The notes: generated from the letters alone by a model not told the origin. 64,000 bases of DNA from Hyphomicrobiales bacterium (GCA_900466605.1 UBMU01000028.1:1-64000); one strand, 5' to 3'. Shown: positions 8,339-16,949, numbered from the stretch's first letter. Made by a program: numbers and translations.

Positions 8339-9484
8339 TCACGTTGACGCTGGCGGAAGAAGAAATAGAGCAAGGCCAAAAATCGCATAAACGGCGAGCG
8401 CCATTATTCCAACATACCAGGCACCCCGCCCACCATTCGACAGGAAGGTGGCGGCCATTGTTGCAATGAGCATCATCGTAACTGCACCGGGCCAGAACTG
8501 GAGAGACATCGGCTCCGGCCCGACGAAGTAACTTACGATGACCAGTAGGGGTGCGACGAAAAGGGCGATCTGGGCTGCGCTGCCCAAGGCGATGCCAACG
8601 CTCAAATCAAGGCGGTCGGCTCGTGCGGCAGAAAATGCGGTCGTCATCTCCGCCGCTCCACCGACAAGCGCAACGACGATAAACCCCACGAAAGCGGGCG
8701 TCATACCGAGATGTTCGGCCGCAACTTGCACCGAGCCGACGAAGATCTCGCTGATGACGGCAACGAATACCGTTACAACAACGAGTATGACGATGCTCAC
8801 CGAAAGGGGCCAGGAGCCGTGGGCTTCCTCGGCATGACCAACGCTGGCAAAGAGTTCCCGATGCGTCTTTAGGGAAAAGAGCATTCCCATCGCATAGACC
8901 GCGATGAGGAGTATTGCCAGACCTAGGCTCAGCTTTTGAGAAACGGGACCGAGCGATACCTGGTCAACATCGCTGATCAGCGAAGGCACGAGAACAGCCA
9001 CCGTTGCCAGGAATAGCAGGCAGGCCTGGAACCTCGCATTGACCCGATTGAATTCCTGCACATGATGTCGAAGGCCGCCGAGCAGGAACGAACCACCGAG
9101 CATGAAGAGGCTGTTGGTCACGATAGCCCCCGCAATCGACGCCTTCACGAGCAGGTATTGACCGGCCTGAAGGGCTGCTAGCGAGATCACCAGTTCCGTA
9201 AGATTTCCGAGTGTTGCATTGAGCAGACCTCCAATCGCGTCCCCGGTTTCTGCAGCAACGGCCTCCGTGGCACGGCTAAGCAATGCAGCCAGCGGCACAA
9301 TCGCAACGACCGAAAGCACAAACAACAGTGTGTGCGCATCAGGCAAGATGTGCTCGGCGACCATGACGAGAGGAACGAAGATCAGCAGGGTGAGCAGTGG
9401 CGCCTGCCGAAGCTCAGTCATGACCCTCTTGCCAAACCCTCCTCGAGAGCCTGCTTCCGAATTCCTTCGCTCATGACCGGGCAT
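8339..9484 (-). CDS. Ca2+/H+ antiporter (CaCA family)
   Basis: A 381-residue inner-membrane exchanger of the CAX/ChaA group with about eleven hydrophobic segments. The two inverted alpha-repeats are visible: GNLTELVISLAALQAG near residues 92-107 and GGAAEMTTAFSAARADRL near 264-281, each carrying the acidic residue used for cation binding. An acidic/His-rich loop (THRELFASVGHAEEAHG) separates the halves. ATG 9484 begins with a short basic N-terminal tail; ATG further in (MTELRQ, residue 22) is an alternative. It is convergent with the K+ channel gene. It probably exports Ca2+ (or Na+/K+, as ChaA does) in exchange for protons. Confidence 0.88.
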   Translation of the reverse strand: MPGHERRNSEAGSRGGFGKRVMTELRQAPLLTLLIFVPLVMVAEHILPDAHTLLFVLSVVAIVPLAALLSRATEAVAAETGDAIGGLLNATLGNLTELVISLAALQAGQYLLVKASIAGAIVTNSLFMLGGSFLLGGLRHHVQEFNRVNARFQACLLFLATVAVLVPSLISDVDQVSLGPVSQKLSLGLAILLIAVYAMGMLFSLKTHRELFASVGHAEEAHGSWPLSVSIVILVVVTVFVAVISEIFVGSVQVAAEHLGMTPAFVGFIVVALVGGAAEMTTAFSAARADRLDLSVGIALGSAAQIALFVAPLLVIVSYFVGPEPMSLQFWPGAVTMMLIATMAATFLSNGGRGAWYVGIMALAVYAIFGLALFLLPPAST

Positions 9485-9680
9485 CTGACCCCCCTATGCG
9501 ACGAGGCGCCAACCAAGCCGACGTTTGGCTCCGCCAATAGAATAGACCTCGTAAGGGCTATGGTAGCAGTTGGCCAAGCCCAAAGTGCGTATCTTACTGT
9601 ATCCTCGCATGGCCTCGCGCGTAGGCTACTTCAACGCTGCCGCCAACTGTCATAAAATCGTCACATGGAGGGCGACTTCG

Positions 9681-9893
9681 ATGACGGAAGATCAAGGCGC
9701 TCGGTATCGAATCTGCGAGGATGGCTGCGGAACGTTCTCGGTGATCGATGATGCAACAGGACTTCCTGCTGACCTAGGAGTGACGTCCATTCTTTTACAA
9801 AAGTCCGAAGCACAGGACCTTCTCACCTGGCTTAGAAGCCATCCTCAATCAATTTCGAAATATTCCGAGCCTCCTGCCCTACCCCGGCATTAA
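9681..9893 (+). CDS. hypothetical protein, 70 aa
   Basis: A 70-residue soluble protein that starts at ATG 9681 (GGAG 14 bases upstream, rather far) and reads in a coding-like composition to TAA. The beginning, with RYRICEDGCGTFSVIDDATG, looks like a small beta-rich domain containing two cysteines; no named family is recognised. It stands alone between the divergent antiporter gene and a long gap. Confidence 0.45.
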   Translation: MTEDQGARYRICEDGCGTFSVIDDATGLPADLGVTSILLQKSEAQDLLTWLRSHPQSISKYSEPPALPRH

Positions 9894-10522
9894 GGTAATC
9901 CGGTTCGCTCAGCTTGGGCCGATCCTTGGTGTGCGGTGTCCGATGTGCCGATGACTGGATCGATTGCCGCTTTCGGCATGTGAGAGATTTGCCACACGGA
10001 CGCAGGAACGACAGCTGCTGTGCGCAGACAGCTAAGATGTGGCCTTTTCCTTTTTTAGAATTTCCTCATAACTTGCATCCGCCCGGAAACGGGTGGAAAC
10101 GCTGCCGGCACCTTGTCGAAGGCAATAGCTGGGCGTCGGCAGCGTTTCATCCGGTATATCCGGCCTTATGGTCTTCGTGAACGCTTCCGATTTTACGGGT
10201 TTTGCCCCCGGCTGTGGCTTGCGTATGGCGGCCGCTAGTCATGGGACCTGTACAGGATCCGAGTTTGCCTCCTTCGCCAAGATGCTCCGATTGTGGCGCA
10301 GCGGCAAGAACCTGCATAGTTACCGGCGGACAACGCTTGATGGTTGTCGATTGGCATAAAACAGGTATATTTCCGTTCTGAAATCGGGGCGTTGCCTACG
10401 ACATTCTTTGCCAGGGCCAAGGCGCGGCACATTCGACGATCCCGCGCATCCTCCAGGCCCACTACGCATCTAATCGACCTTTCGCAACGCATCTACGAGT
10501 GTTGGCAGATGGGAGAGAACTT
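9894..10522. other. 629-base gap upstream of adh
   Basis: No frame here looks coding; the longest ones (9914-10180 and 10168-10359) lack ribosome binding sites and show Arg/Cys-rich out-of-frame composition. The stretch holds two inverted repeats: a small one near 10079-10096 (CCCG-GAAA-CGGG core) and the larger one listed separately at 10096-10148. A search by eye for a B12 box gave nothing. Confidence 0.5.
10096..10148. repeat. 12-bp perfect inverted repeat in long gap
   Basis: GAAACGCTGCCG at 10096-10107 is repeated in inverse orientation as CGGCAGCGTTTC at 10137-10148, with 29 bases between. The arms could form a long hairpin in RNA or a protein binding pair in DNA. There is no T run after it, so a simple terminator is unlikely. 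Confidence 0.55.
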
Positions 10523-11548
10523 ATGGCGCAGGCGATGAAGGCGGCTGTCGTTCGACAGTTCCGGGCACCTCTGGTGATCGAAGAGTTGGCTGTGCCGACT
10601 CCTCGTCCAGGGCAGATACTTGTCAAATATGAAGCGACGGGCGTCTGTCATACCGATCTACACGCAGCCAACGGCGATTGGCCCGTGAGACCGAACCCTC
10701 CGTTCGTTCCGGGACACGAGGGCGTCGGATTTGTTGCCGCAGTCGGCGCCGGTGTAAAGAGAGTGAAGGAGGGCGACCGTGTCGGCGTTCCATGGCTCCA
10801 CAGCGCATGCGGCTATTGCCCGCATTGCCGGACGGGTTGGGAAACCCTCTGCGCCTCGCAGTCAAACACCGGATATTCAGTGGATGGAACCTTTGCCGAA
10901 TACGGGTTGGCCGATCCCGATTTCGTTGGCACTCTTCCAAACGGGTTGGAATTCGGCCCCGCTGCTCCGGTTCTCTGCGCCGGTGTGACCGTCTACAAAG
11001 GATTGAAGGAAACGGAAGTTCGTCCTGGCGAATGGGTCGCAGTGTCTGGCGTGGGCGGCCTCGGCCACATGGCCGTTCAGTACGCGAAGGCCATGGGCAT
11101 GCACGTCGTCGCCGCGGACATCTTTGAAGAGAAGCTGGCCCTCGCAAAGCAGCTAGGCGCTGACTTTACGGTCAATTGCAAGGATAAAGACGCCATCGAG
11201 CAGGTGCAGAAGGCCACCGGCGGCGTTCACGGAGCATTGGTTACCGCCGTGTCCCCCATAGCCATGGAGCAAGCCTTCGGCTTTCTACGGTCGCGCGGCA
11301 CGATGGCGCTCGTCGGTCTGCCTCCGGGAATGATCTCGCTGCCTGTGTTCGAAACCGTCCTGAAGAGGATCACCGTTCGGGGATCGATCGTCGGCACGCG
11401 CCAGGATTTGGAGGAATCGCTTCAATTTGCGGTGGAAGGCAAGGTGACACCTCATTTTTCGTGGGAGAGCCTGGAGAACATCAACGCAATTTTTCATCGC
11501 ATGGAAGCAGGCCAGATCGACGGCCGTATCGTGTTGCGAATGCAGTAG
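10523..11548 (+). CDS. adhP: zinc-dependent alcohol dehydrogenase (AdhP-like)
   Basis: A 341-residue medium-chain Zn alcohol dehydrogenase of the bacterial AdhP/AdhA type, which interconverts primary alcohols and aldehydes with NAD. Catalytic zinc ligands Cys42 (GVCHTDLHA), His65 (PGHEGVGF) and Cys152 (APVLCAGVT) are present, as are the four structural-zinc cysteines 96, 99, 102 and 110 in ACGYCPHCRTGWETLC. The Rossmann motif is GVGGLG at 176-181. ATG 10523 is chosen; the family usually begins at the MKAAVV four codons later (10535). It is followed 125 bases downstream by the ethanolamine ammonia-lyase fusion, whose product is acetaldehyde, a natural substrate for this enzyme. Confidence 0.9.
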   Translation: MAQAMKAAVVRQFRAPLVIEELAVPTPRPGQILVKYEATGVCHTDLHAANGDWPVRPNPPFVPGHEGVGFVAAVGAGVKRVKEGDRVGVPWLHSACGYCPHCRTGWETLCASQSNTGYSVDGTFAEYGLADPDFVGTLPNGLEFGPAAPVLCAGVTVYKGLKETEVRPGEWVAVSGVGGLGHMAVQYAKAMGMHVVAADIFEEKLALAKQLGADFTVNCKDKDAIEQVQKATGGVHGALVTAVSPIAMEQAFGFLRSRGTMALVGLPPGMISLPVFETVLKRITVRGSIVGTRQDLEESLQFAVEGKVTPHFSWESLENINAIFHRMEAGQIDGRIVLRMQ

Positions 11549-11673
11549 CCGGCTAGCATCAACGACGCTATCGACGCGTATGTTTGCACGGGGCGTCGAT
11601 CCCACTCAAGCAGACCACGGCGCTTGGCTGACCACGTAATGAGATTCGCCGGTGCTAGAGAAAGGAAGTCGTC

Positions 11674-14019
11674 ATGAACACGCGCTTGTTCTCTGATCGC
11701 GCCTTCGGCCTGTCCAGACGAAACCTTCTGCTTGCAGCGGGAGCCGCCGCTACGCTCGCCAATTGTAATGTCGTCAGGGCTGCTGCAACAGCCGGCACCT
11801 TCAAGATCAACGAGGTCAAACAGGGCGAGGACTTATTTGCCTACATCGACAGGATCAATGGCGGTTTTGATCAGACGACCTATCAGCAGGTCATAGGCGC
11901 TGCCAATGAGTTCAAGGAGGGAGATGAGGCAATCGGAGTGGCGGCCGCCAACCAGACGACGCGAGACAACGCCCGCGCTCTGCTCGCAAGCACGAAGATC
12001 GGCGACCTCTACCGGAGACCGCTGTTCCACGACGCTCTGCAACAACTGATCTGGCAAACCACGGATCAAGCCCAGTACGCACAGGTCAAGGACTGGACGA
12101 TGGGCCAGTTGAAGGCGTTTCTCCTTGCAGAACCGGAGGAGAGGATCAAGGCGGTCATGAACGGCCTGACCAGCGACATAATCGGCTGCGTTCCGAAGCT
12201 GATGAGCGATGCGGAGCTCGTCCAGATAAGTGGGAAGATCTTCAACGTGATGCCCGGGACCAAACTGGGGGCGAAGGGATACATGGGCGCGCGAATCCAG
12301 CCCAATTCCCCGACCGATCATCCCGACGATATCTTGTTCCAGGTCTTCAACGCGTTCTCCTATGCCACCGGCGACATAGTTATCGGCACTAACCCCGTAG
12401 ACAGCACCGTAGAGAGCGTCGCCACCGTCGAACGCACACTCAAGGACGTCGTGGATACGTTCAAGCTGCATGACGTGATCCCGTGGTGCGTGCTCGCCCA
12501 CATAGACGTCCAGGCGGAGGTCAGCGACAGTTTCCCCAAAACAGTCGCCACGATGTTTCAGAGTCTCGCCGGAACAGACGATTGCAACAAGATTTTCGAT
12601 ATCACAATCGACAAAATCATGAAGTACGCGCATTCGAAGAAAGGCGAAAGATATGGCCTCTACTTCGAAACCGGACAGGGTTCGGAGTTCACCAACGGCG
12701 CGGCGAACGGCGTGGACATGATGGTCCTCGAGTCCCGGAAGTATGGATTCAGCAGAGCGGTTGGTTTCGAGCTGGCGAAGGTGCAGCCCGAAGGCGCGTG
12801 GCTTCACGTCAACGACGTTGCCGGATTCATCGGCCCCGAGGTCTTCAAGACTCGCGAGCAACTGGTGAGATGCTGCCTCGAAGACATGGTGATGGGCAAG
12901 CTTCACGGGCTCACTATCGGCCTGGACGTCTGCACCACCCTGCACATGACCGTCAGTCTCGAGGATCTAGATTGGTGCCAGGACCGGATCATGCCGGCCA
13001 ACCCAGCTTATCTGATCGCTCTGCCCACCAAGAACGACCCGATGCTGAGTTATCTCACCACTTCGTTCCAGGATCACGTCCGACTACGCAAGAAGTTCGG
13101 CTTCAAGGTTAACGACGCCATGTGGGATTTTTATAGACGGATCGACGTCGTCGGGAAGGACGACGACTACACCACGCACTATGGCGACCCCCTGTGGGTG
13201 TTCTTCCAGTATCGCCTAGCCAAGGGGGATACTAGATCCATGGACGAAATCTATGCTGAGGGCCGGCAGATGATGCGAGAAATCGACGAGCGCGGCGTCG
13301 ACCTGGCCACCGGCCATGGAAGAGAAATCTGGGACCTCAATCCACCGCTCGCTGTCAAGGTCAAAGGACTTTATGAGGACGCGAAAGTGTCCCTCTGGGC
13401 CGAGCTTACCCCCGAGTTCATCTCTGCGGTGCCAGGCGTCGTGTCTGTGCGCACGCTATCCAAGGACCGCAACGATTACATCGCCCACCCAGTCACCGGC
13501 GAGATGCTGGACCCGGAATCGATCAGGGAGGTTGAACGGCTAAGGGATTCTTGGGGGAAGGACATGCCCCAGGGTCAGATCGTCATCTCCGACGGACTGA
13601 ACGCAAAAGCTATCATGGACGACGGACATCTTCAGCCGTATCTTGCCGAAATGCGAAGGCTGCTTGCCGAGGCGGGCGTCACCGTAGGCGACAAGAACGT
13701 CATGGTCACTAGCGGAAGGGTGCGGGTCGGCTACAGGATCGGCGAAGTCCTCTTCGCAAACGCGGATCCCAACAGCTTCAGAGGTATTCTTCACATCATC
13801 GGCGAACGGCCCGGAACCACCCACCACGCCTACTCGGTCTACATCACTGTCGCCAAGGGCAAGCGATGGGCTGAGAAGGATATTGACCACGACATCACCA
13901 AGCTCGTGAGCAACGTCGCGGATACCGCCCTGCCACCCAAGGACGCCGCGAGGGAAACACTGACCATCATCCGGGAAGTCGTCGGAAAGAACGTCAATGG
14001 CAGTCGTCGCTATGGATAG
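11674..14019 (+). CDS. eutBC: Tat-signal EutB-EutC fused ethanolamine ammonia-lyase
   Basis: A 781-residue protein joining both subunits of ethanolamine ammonia-lyase, the adenosylcobalamin enzyme that splits ethanolamine into acetaldehyde and ammonia. Residues 1-38 form a twin-arginine signal (LSRRNLLLAAGAAATLA, likely cut after VRA). Residues about 45-495 match EutB; the substrate-binding residues known in E. coli EutB (Arg160, Gln162, Asn193, Glu287, Asp362) align with Arg207, Gln209, Asn240, Glu332 (YFETGQGS) and Asp418. An insertion of about eleven residues lies near 365-377. Residues about 500-781 match EutC, with QIVISDGLNAKAI and HIIGERPG. AAGGAAG precedes ATG 11674. No eutA reactivase, cobalamin gene or microcompartment gene is near. 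Export and activity are inferred. Confidence 0.88.
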   Translation: MNTRLFSDRAFGLSRRNLLLAAGAAATLANCNVVRAAATAGTFKINEVKQGEDLFAYIDRINGGFDQTTYQQVIGAANEFKEGDEAIGVAAANQTTRDNARALLASTKIGDLYRRPLFHDALQQLIWQTTDQAQYAQVKDWTMGQLKAFLLAEPEERIKAVMNGLTSDIIGCVPKLMSDAELVQISGKIFNVMPGTKLGAKGYMGARIQPNSPTDHPDDILFQVFNAFSYATGDIVIGTNPVDSTVESVATVERTLKDVVDTFKLHDVIPWCVLAHIDVQAEVSDSFPKTVATMFQSLAGTDDCNKIFDITIDKIMKYAHSKKGERYGLYFETGQGSEFTNGAANGVDMMVLESRKYGFSRAVGFELAKVQPEGAWLHVNDVAGFIGPEVFKTREQLVRCCLEDMVMGKLHGLTIGLDVCTTLHMTVSLEDLDWCQDRIMPANPAYLIALPTKNDPMLSYLTTSFQDHVRLRKKFGFKVNDAMWDFYRRIDVVGKDDDYTTHYGDPLWVFFQYRLAKGDTRSMDEIYAEGRQMMREIDERGVDLATGHGREIWDLNPPLAVKVKGLYEDAKVSLWAELTPEFISAVPGVVSVRTLSKDRNDYIAHPVTGEMLDPESIREVERLRDSWGKDMPQGQIVISDGLNAKAIMDDGHLQPYLAEMRRLLAEAGVTVGDKNVMVTSGRVRVGYRIGEVLFANADPNSFRGILHIIGERPGTTHHAYSVYITVAKGKRWAEKDIDHDITKLVSNVADTALPPKDAARETLTIIREVVGKNVNGSRRYG

Positions 14020-14290
14020 TCCTCTGAGCCACGCGGTCGAAGCGCTCGATAAGCAGCACGTCCCTATGGGCGGCACGGGCCATTGACACAGACGCCGCGT
14101 TAAGCCCGCAGGCACTCGCCAGCTTCATCGCGATGAATTCGGCCTCCACGACGCTGTGGGCGTCGTTAGTCGCCGAGAATTTGGCGATGAATTTCTTTGT
14201 GCCGTCGTCAATCCGCGCCTTTAGGCGCGCACCGCCAAGATTGGGCGCTGGCATTCTTAAAGCCCGCCTCCCCTTTATGGAAGGACGCAA
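14020..14290 (-). pseudogene. hipA toxin-kinase remnant
   Basis: The minus strand encodes a stretch that resembles the middle of HipA-family kinases: GGARLKARIDDG, KFIAKFS, VVEAEFIAMKLASACGL and VLLIERFDR in the correct order and spacing (about 14254 down to 14033). After FDR the frame becomes unrelated and stops, exactly where the eutBC gene ends. Upstream, a fragment in another frame (DERSGPATFRRADD, near 14420) may be a shifted piece of the N-terminal part. A functional HipA is about 400 residues, so this is a broken relic. No hipB-like gene is adjacent. Confidence 0.6.
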
Positions 14291-14681
14291 AAATCAATAT
14301 CCGTTGACCACGACTGACATGGTCGGCCACCTCGCATTTGAATATATTTATGTCGCTCCGCGCATCATCCGCCCTCCGGAACGTTGCGGGTCCGCTCCGC
14401 TCGTCAAGAGTTATGAGTGGGCGCAAATCTGTTAGCTTCCTCCCTTGTCCCCAAGCCACCACCCACGGGTTGCCGGTGTTTAAATGGGCGAAAGCCGTTC
14501 TCAAACGTAACGGACTTGCACACTTTTGTGATGGAACCAATCGTGTTTCACCTACTTGTCTCGATTAGGGAGCCCCCGCGCTATGGCGAAAGGCTGTGGA
14601 AAGCCTGCCGTGCGGTGAGTGTGACTGGGTTCCTGGTGGGTACTGCTGTGGTATTGCCCGATCTTACTCGGGAGAGATTCG
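14291..14681. other. gap with possible further hipA debris
   Basis: No intact gene is seen. Several short frames exist on both strands; only the minus-strand piece near 14380-14440 might belong to the decayed hipA. The ribosome binding site GGGAGAG for the next gene is at the right end. Confidence 0.4.
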
Positions 14682-15314
14682 ATGGCCATAATCGACATTC
14701 TGACGTCCGTGGCTCTCGCTGCTGCTTCAACCGTCACCGCATCCATCTCACCAGCTGAGACGGTAGCGCCCCCCTTCCAACCGTTCGGCGTTTCACAGGA
14801 TGCCTTGCCGTCGGCGTTGGGCTGCAAAGCTATATATGGCGATCAGCTCGATGTGACCGGCCAGTACTCATGCAACAGCTTGCCCGGTGGAAACAACCTG
14901 TTCGACCAGTATGTACTGGCCTATGTTCGCGGGATGGGGATATGTAATGTCGTAGCTGTCTCGCGCTACATCGACGACGATCAGCGTGGCACCACGACCC
15001 GTCAGGTCTACAAGGAAGCGGCATCCCTTCTCTCATCGCAGTTCGGACCGGCCGACGAAAAGGTTGACCACGTTGCTGCCTCCAAATTTGGCAAGGATGG
15101 GATGTTCAAGCAGGCAGTTATCGCCCAGGAGCGGCAGGTTTTCGAGCAATGGGACAATCTGAGCACAAAGTTTCAAAACGCCCAGTCAGCAAGCGTCACG
15201 ATCTCCGGAAGCGATGACTGGGGATTGGCCGTCTACAGCATTTTCCGGTTCGCCCACAACGATGCGTGCCTGAGCAGTCTGGAACAGCAAACGCCCACCG
15301 AAGGTGACGAGTGA
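14682..15314 (+). CDS. hypothetical exported protein, 210 aa
   Basis: A 210-residue protein beginning with a short hydrophobic segment (residues 2-22) that could be a signal peptide ending near ISPA. The mature part has three or four cysteines (in ALGCKAIYG, YSCNSL, GICNVV and NDACLSS) that could form disulfides in the periplasm, and no recognised family motif. GGGAGAG lies just upstream of ATG 14682. It is not in an obvious operon: the preceding region is a gene relic and the next gene is convergent. Function unknown. Confidence 0.6.
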   Translation: MAIIDILTSVALAAASTVTASISPAETVAPPFQPFGVSQDALPSALGCKAIYGDQLDVTGQYSCNSLPGGNNLFDQYVLAYVRGMGICNVVAVSRYIDDDQRGTTTRQVYKEAASLLSSQFGPADEKVDHVAASKFGKDGMFKQAVIAQERQVFEQWDNLSTKFQNAQSASVTISGSDDWGLAVYSIFRFAHNDACLSSLEQQTPTEGDE

Positions 15315-15405
15315 TTTCTTCCTGTTGGTAGTGCTAAACCGACCGCCGTTCCCGAGAGCGGCGGCAAGCAGGTCAGGTGTAGCAATCGCGCCTGAGGTTT
15401 TCCGC

Positions 15406-15843
15406 TTAGGACATAAACAGTGCCCGCAGACGAGCAAACAAGCGTGGCCGTTCTACGCCGAGAATACCGCGCACGTAGTGAGCAGCTGTTGCAGCGCTGA
15501 CCGTGGCGCCGAAATGGCAATAGCAAAGAACGTTATGCAGTTCACCATCGGTGAGACCGAAGAACTTCTTGGCTTGGCCATAGGTATCGTTTTCAAGCCC
15601 GGCTGCCCTCAAAATCGGATCCTCGAATGCGACCGAGATAGGCGAATTGTCGCTACGTAGGACAGAAAGGACGGACATCGGCTGATGTTCGGTCTGGTAA
15701 AGCGTTGCCAGTCGTCTATGCGGGCTAAGCTCGAGTAGTTCCACCCAGCGCGCCAGACGCTCGCTTCGCGACATGATGCGGTGCGGAAATGCCTGGTCTA
15801 TATCCGCAATATTCTGCAGTTGCTCCAATGTCTGATGTTTCAT
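15406..15843 (-). CDS. hypothetical protein, 145 aa
   Basis: A 145-residue soluble protein with a helical, Leu/Arg-rich composition; the segment AKKFFGLTDGELHNVLCYCHFG with its three clustered His/Cys residues is its most distinctive part. ATG 15843 has GGAG seven bases upstream; ATG 15855 is in frame but would contain that site. I recognise no characterised family. It is convergent with the upstream exported-protein gene and divergent from the siderophore-type ATPase gene. Confidence 0.6.
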   Translation of the reverse strand: MKHQTLEQLQNIADIDQAFPHRIMSRSERLARWVELLELSPHRRLATLYQTEHQPMSVLSVLRSDNSPISVAFEDPILRAAGLENDTYGQAKKFFGLTDGELHNVLCYCHFGATVSAATAAHYVRGILGVERPRLFARLRALFMS

Positions 15844-16096
15844 GGTGGGCTCCATCCGGCTGGTGTATGCGCGGCCCTATTCACTTCTTCGCCCTTAGTG
15901 ACGGAGCTAGGGGACGGCGAGGTCCAATCAAGATCGCTCGGGACCGATTTGTGCGCGTCGATGATAAGTTGATCAGCTAGGCGGAGACAAAGGGTCATTG
16001 GGCGTTAAATCGTCTCCCGCAGCGGATGTAAGTTGACATATTCGGTAAAGTTTTGCACGAGCATCTCATTTCGAATATGAACCTGAAAGAGTTCGC

Positions 16097-16876
16097 ATGC
16101 CGACTTCCTTTATGATGATGTCGCAAGTTGCCTATAAAGCCGAGGGCAAAAGCATCCTTTCAGAAATCGACCTGACTTTCGACCAAGGGCGCGTCTACGG
16201 GCTGGTGGGGCAGAACGGTAGCGGCAAGAGTACGCTCCTGAAGATCATGGCACGCCAGCTTTCCCCTACTTCCGGCAAGGTCGATCTCCAGGGACAGGTG
16301 TCTGCAAGCTGGGGCGGCAGAGCTTTCGCGAGACAGGTCGCCTACATGCCGCAATTCACGCCAGCCACCGACGGCATGACGGTCCGCGAGCTCGTCGCAC
16401 TTGGGCGGTTCCCATGGCATGGCACGCTTGGGCGTTTTACCCGCGCGGATCAGAAGCTGGTGGATGACGCCATCGAGCGCACCGATCTGACGCGATTTGC
16501 CGACAGCCCTGTTGCCAACATGTCGGGTGGCGAGCGACAGCGCGCCTGGATTGCCATGATGCTGGCACAAAACGCGCAATGTCTTCTGCTTGATGAGCCG
16601 ACCTCGGCACTCGATCTCTTGCACCAGGACGGCGTTCTCGCGCTTTTGCGCGAACTGAGCCATGAGCGCGGGCTGACAATCGTCGTCGTCCTTCATGACA
16701 TTAATCTGGCAGCCCGCTATTGCGATGAGATCGTTGCATTAAAAAGCGGGCGCCTTTCGGCGCGGGGAACACCCACAGAAATTGTTCGGGCCGATGTGCT
16801 AAAGTCCGTCTTTGACGTAACGATGGGCGTGTTTCCGCACCCAGTCAGCAACGATCCAATAAGCTACATTCTTTGA
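16097..16876 (+). CDS. FhuC-like iron-siderophore ABC ATPase, orphan
   Basis: A 259-residue ABC ATPase of the FhuC/FepC class that powers uptake of ferric siderophores or cobalamin. Walker A is GQNGSGKST, the Q-loop region is VAYMPQ, the signature is MSGGERQRAW, Walker B is LLLDEPTSALD, and the switch His is in VLHDINLAARYCDEIVAL, a segment characteristic of this class. No FecCD permease or periplasmic binding protein gene is adjacent, so it must serve components encoded elsewhere or be a remnant of a larger locus. Several in-frame ATGs (16097, 16112-16118) make the exact start uncertain. Confidence 0.85.
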   Translation: MPTSFMMMSQVAYKAEGKSILSEIDLTFDQGRVYGLVGQNGSGKSTLLKIMARQLSPTSGKVDLQGQVSASWGGRAFARQVAYMPQFTPATDGMTVRELVALGRFPWHGTLGRFTRADQKLVDDAIERTDLTRFADSPVANMSGGERQRAWIAMMLAQNAQCLLLDEPTSALDLLHQDGVLALLRELSHERGLTIVVVLHDINLAARYCDEIVALKSGRLSARGTPTEIVRADVLKSVFDVTMGVFPHPVSNDPISYIL

Positions 16877-16910
16877 GACCGTTGCCTGTAGGTGCGACCC
16901 CTATCGCAGC

Positions 16911-16942
16911 ATTGACGGGAGGCAGCCCGCCTCAGCGTCAAT
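16911..16942. terminator. bidirectional hairpin between convergent genes
   Basis: ATTGACG (16911-16917) pairs with CGTCAAT (16936-16942), and inside it GAGGC (16919-16923) pairs with GCCTC (16929-16933). It lies between the convergent ends of the siderophore ATPase gene and mrpG, a position typical of shared terminators, but lacks a long T run. Confidence 0.55.
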
Positions 16943-16949
16943 CAGACCT

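Noticed and set aside
9894..11673. Cobalamin riboswitch before adh or eutBC
   Set aside because: Looked for because EutBC needs B12; no B12-box-like or GCCACTG element was found by eye. A covariance-model search would be decisive.
11758..11778. Possible lipobox in the EutBC signal (LANC)
   Set aside because: Asn at the position before Cys is not accepted by signal peptidase II, and an Ala-X-Ala-type site follows; Tat plus signal peptidase I is the better reading.
11833..12945. A 370-codon open frame on the minus strand
   Set aside because: It is the mirror of the EutB domain, rich in Val/Asp/His from complementary codons, without family resemblance.
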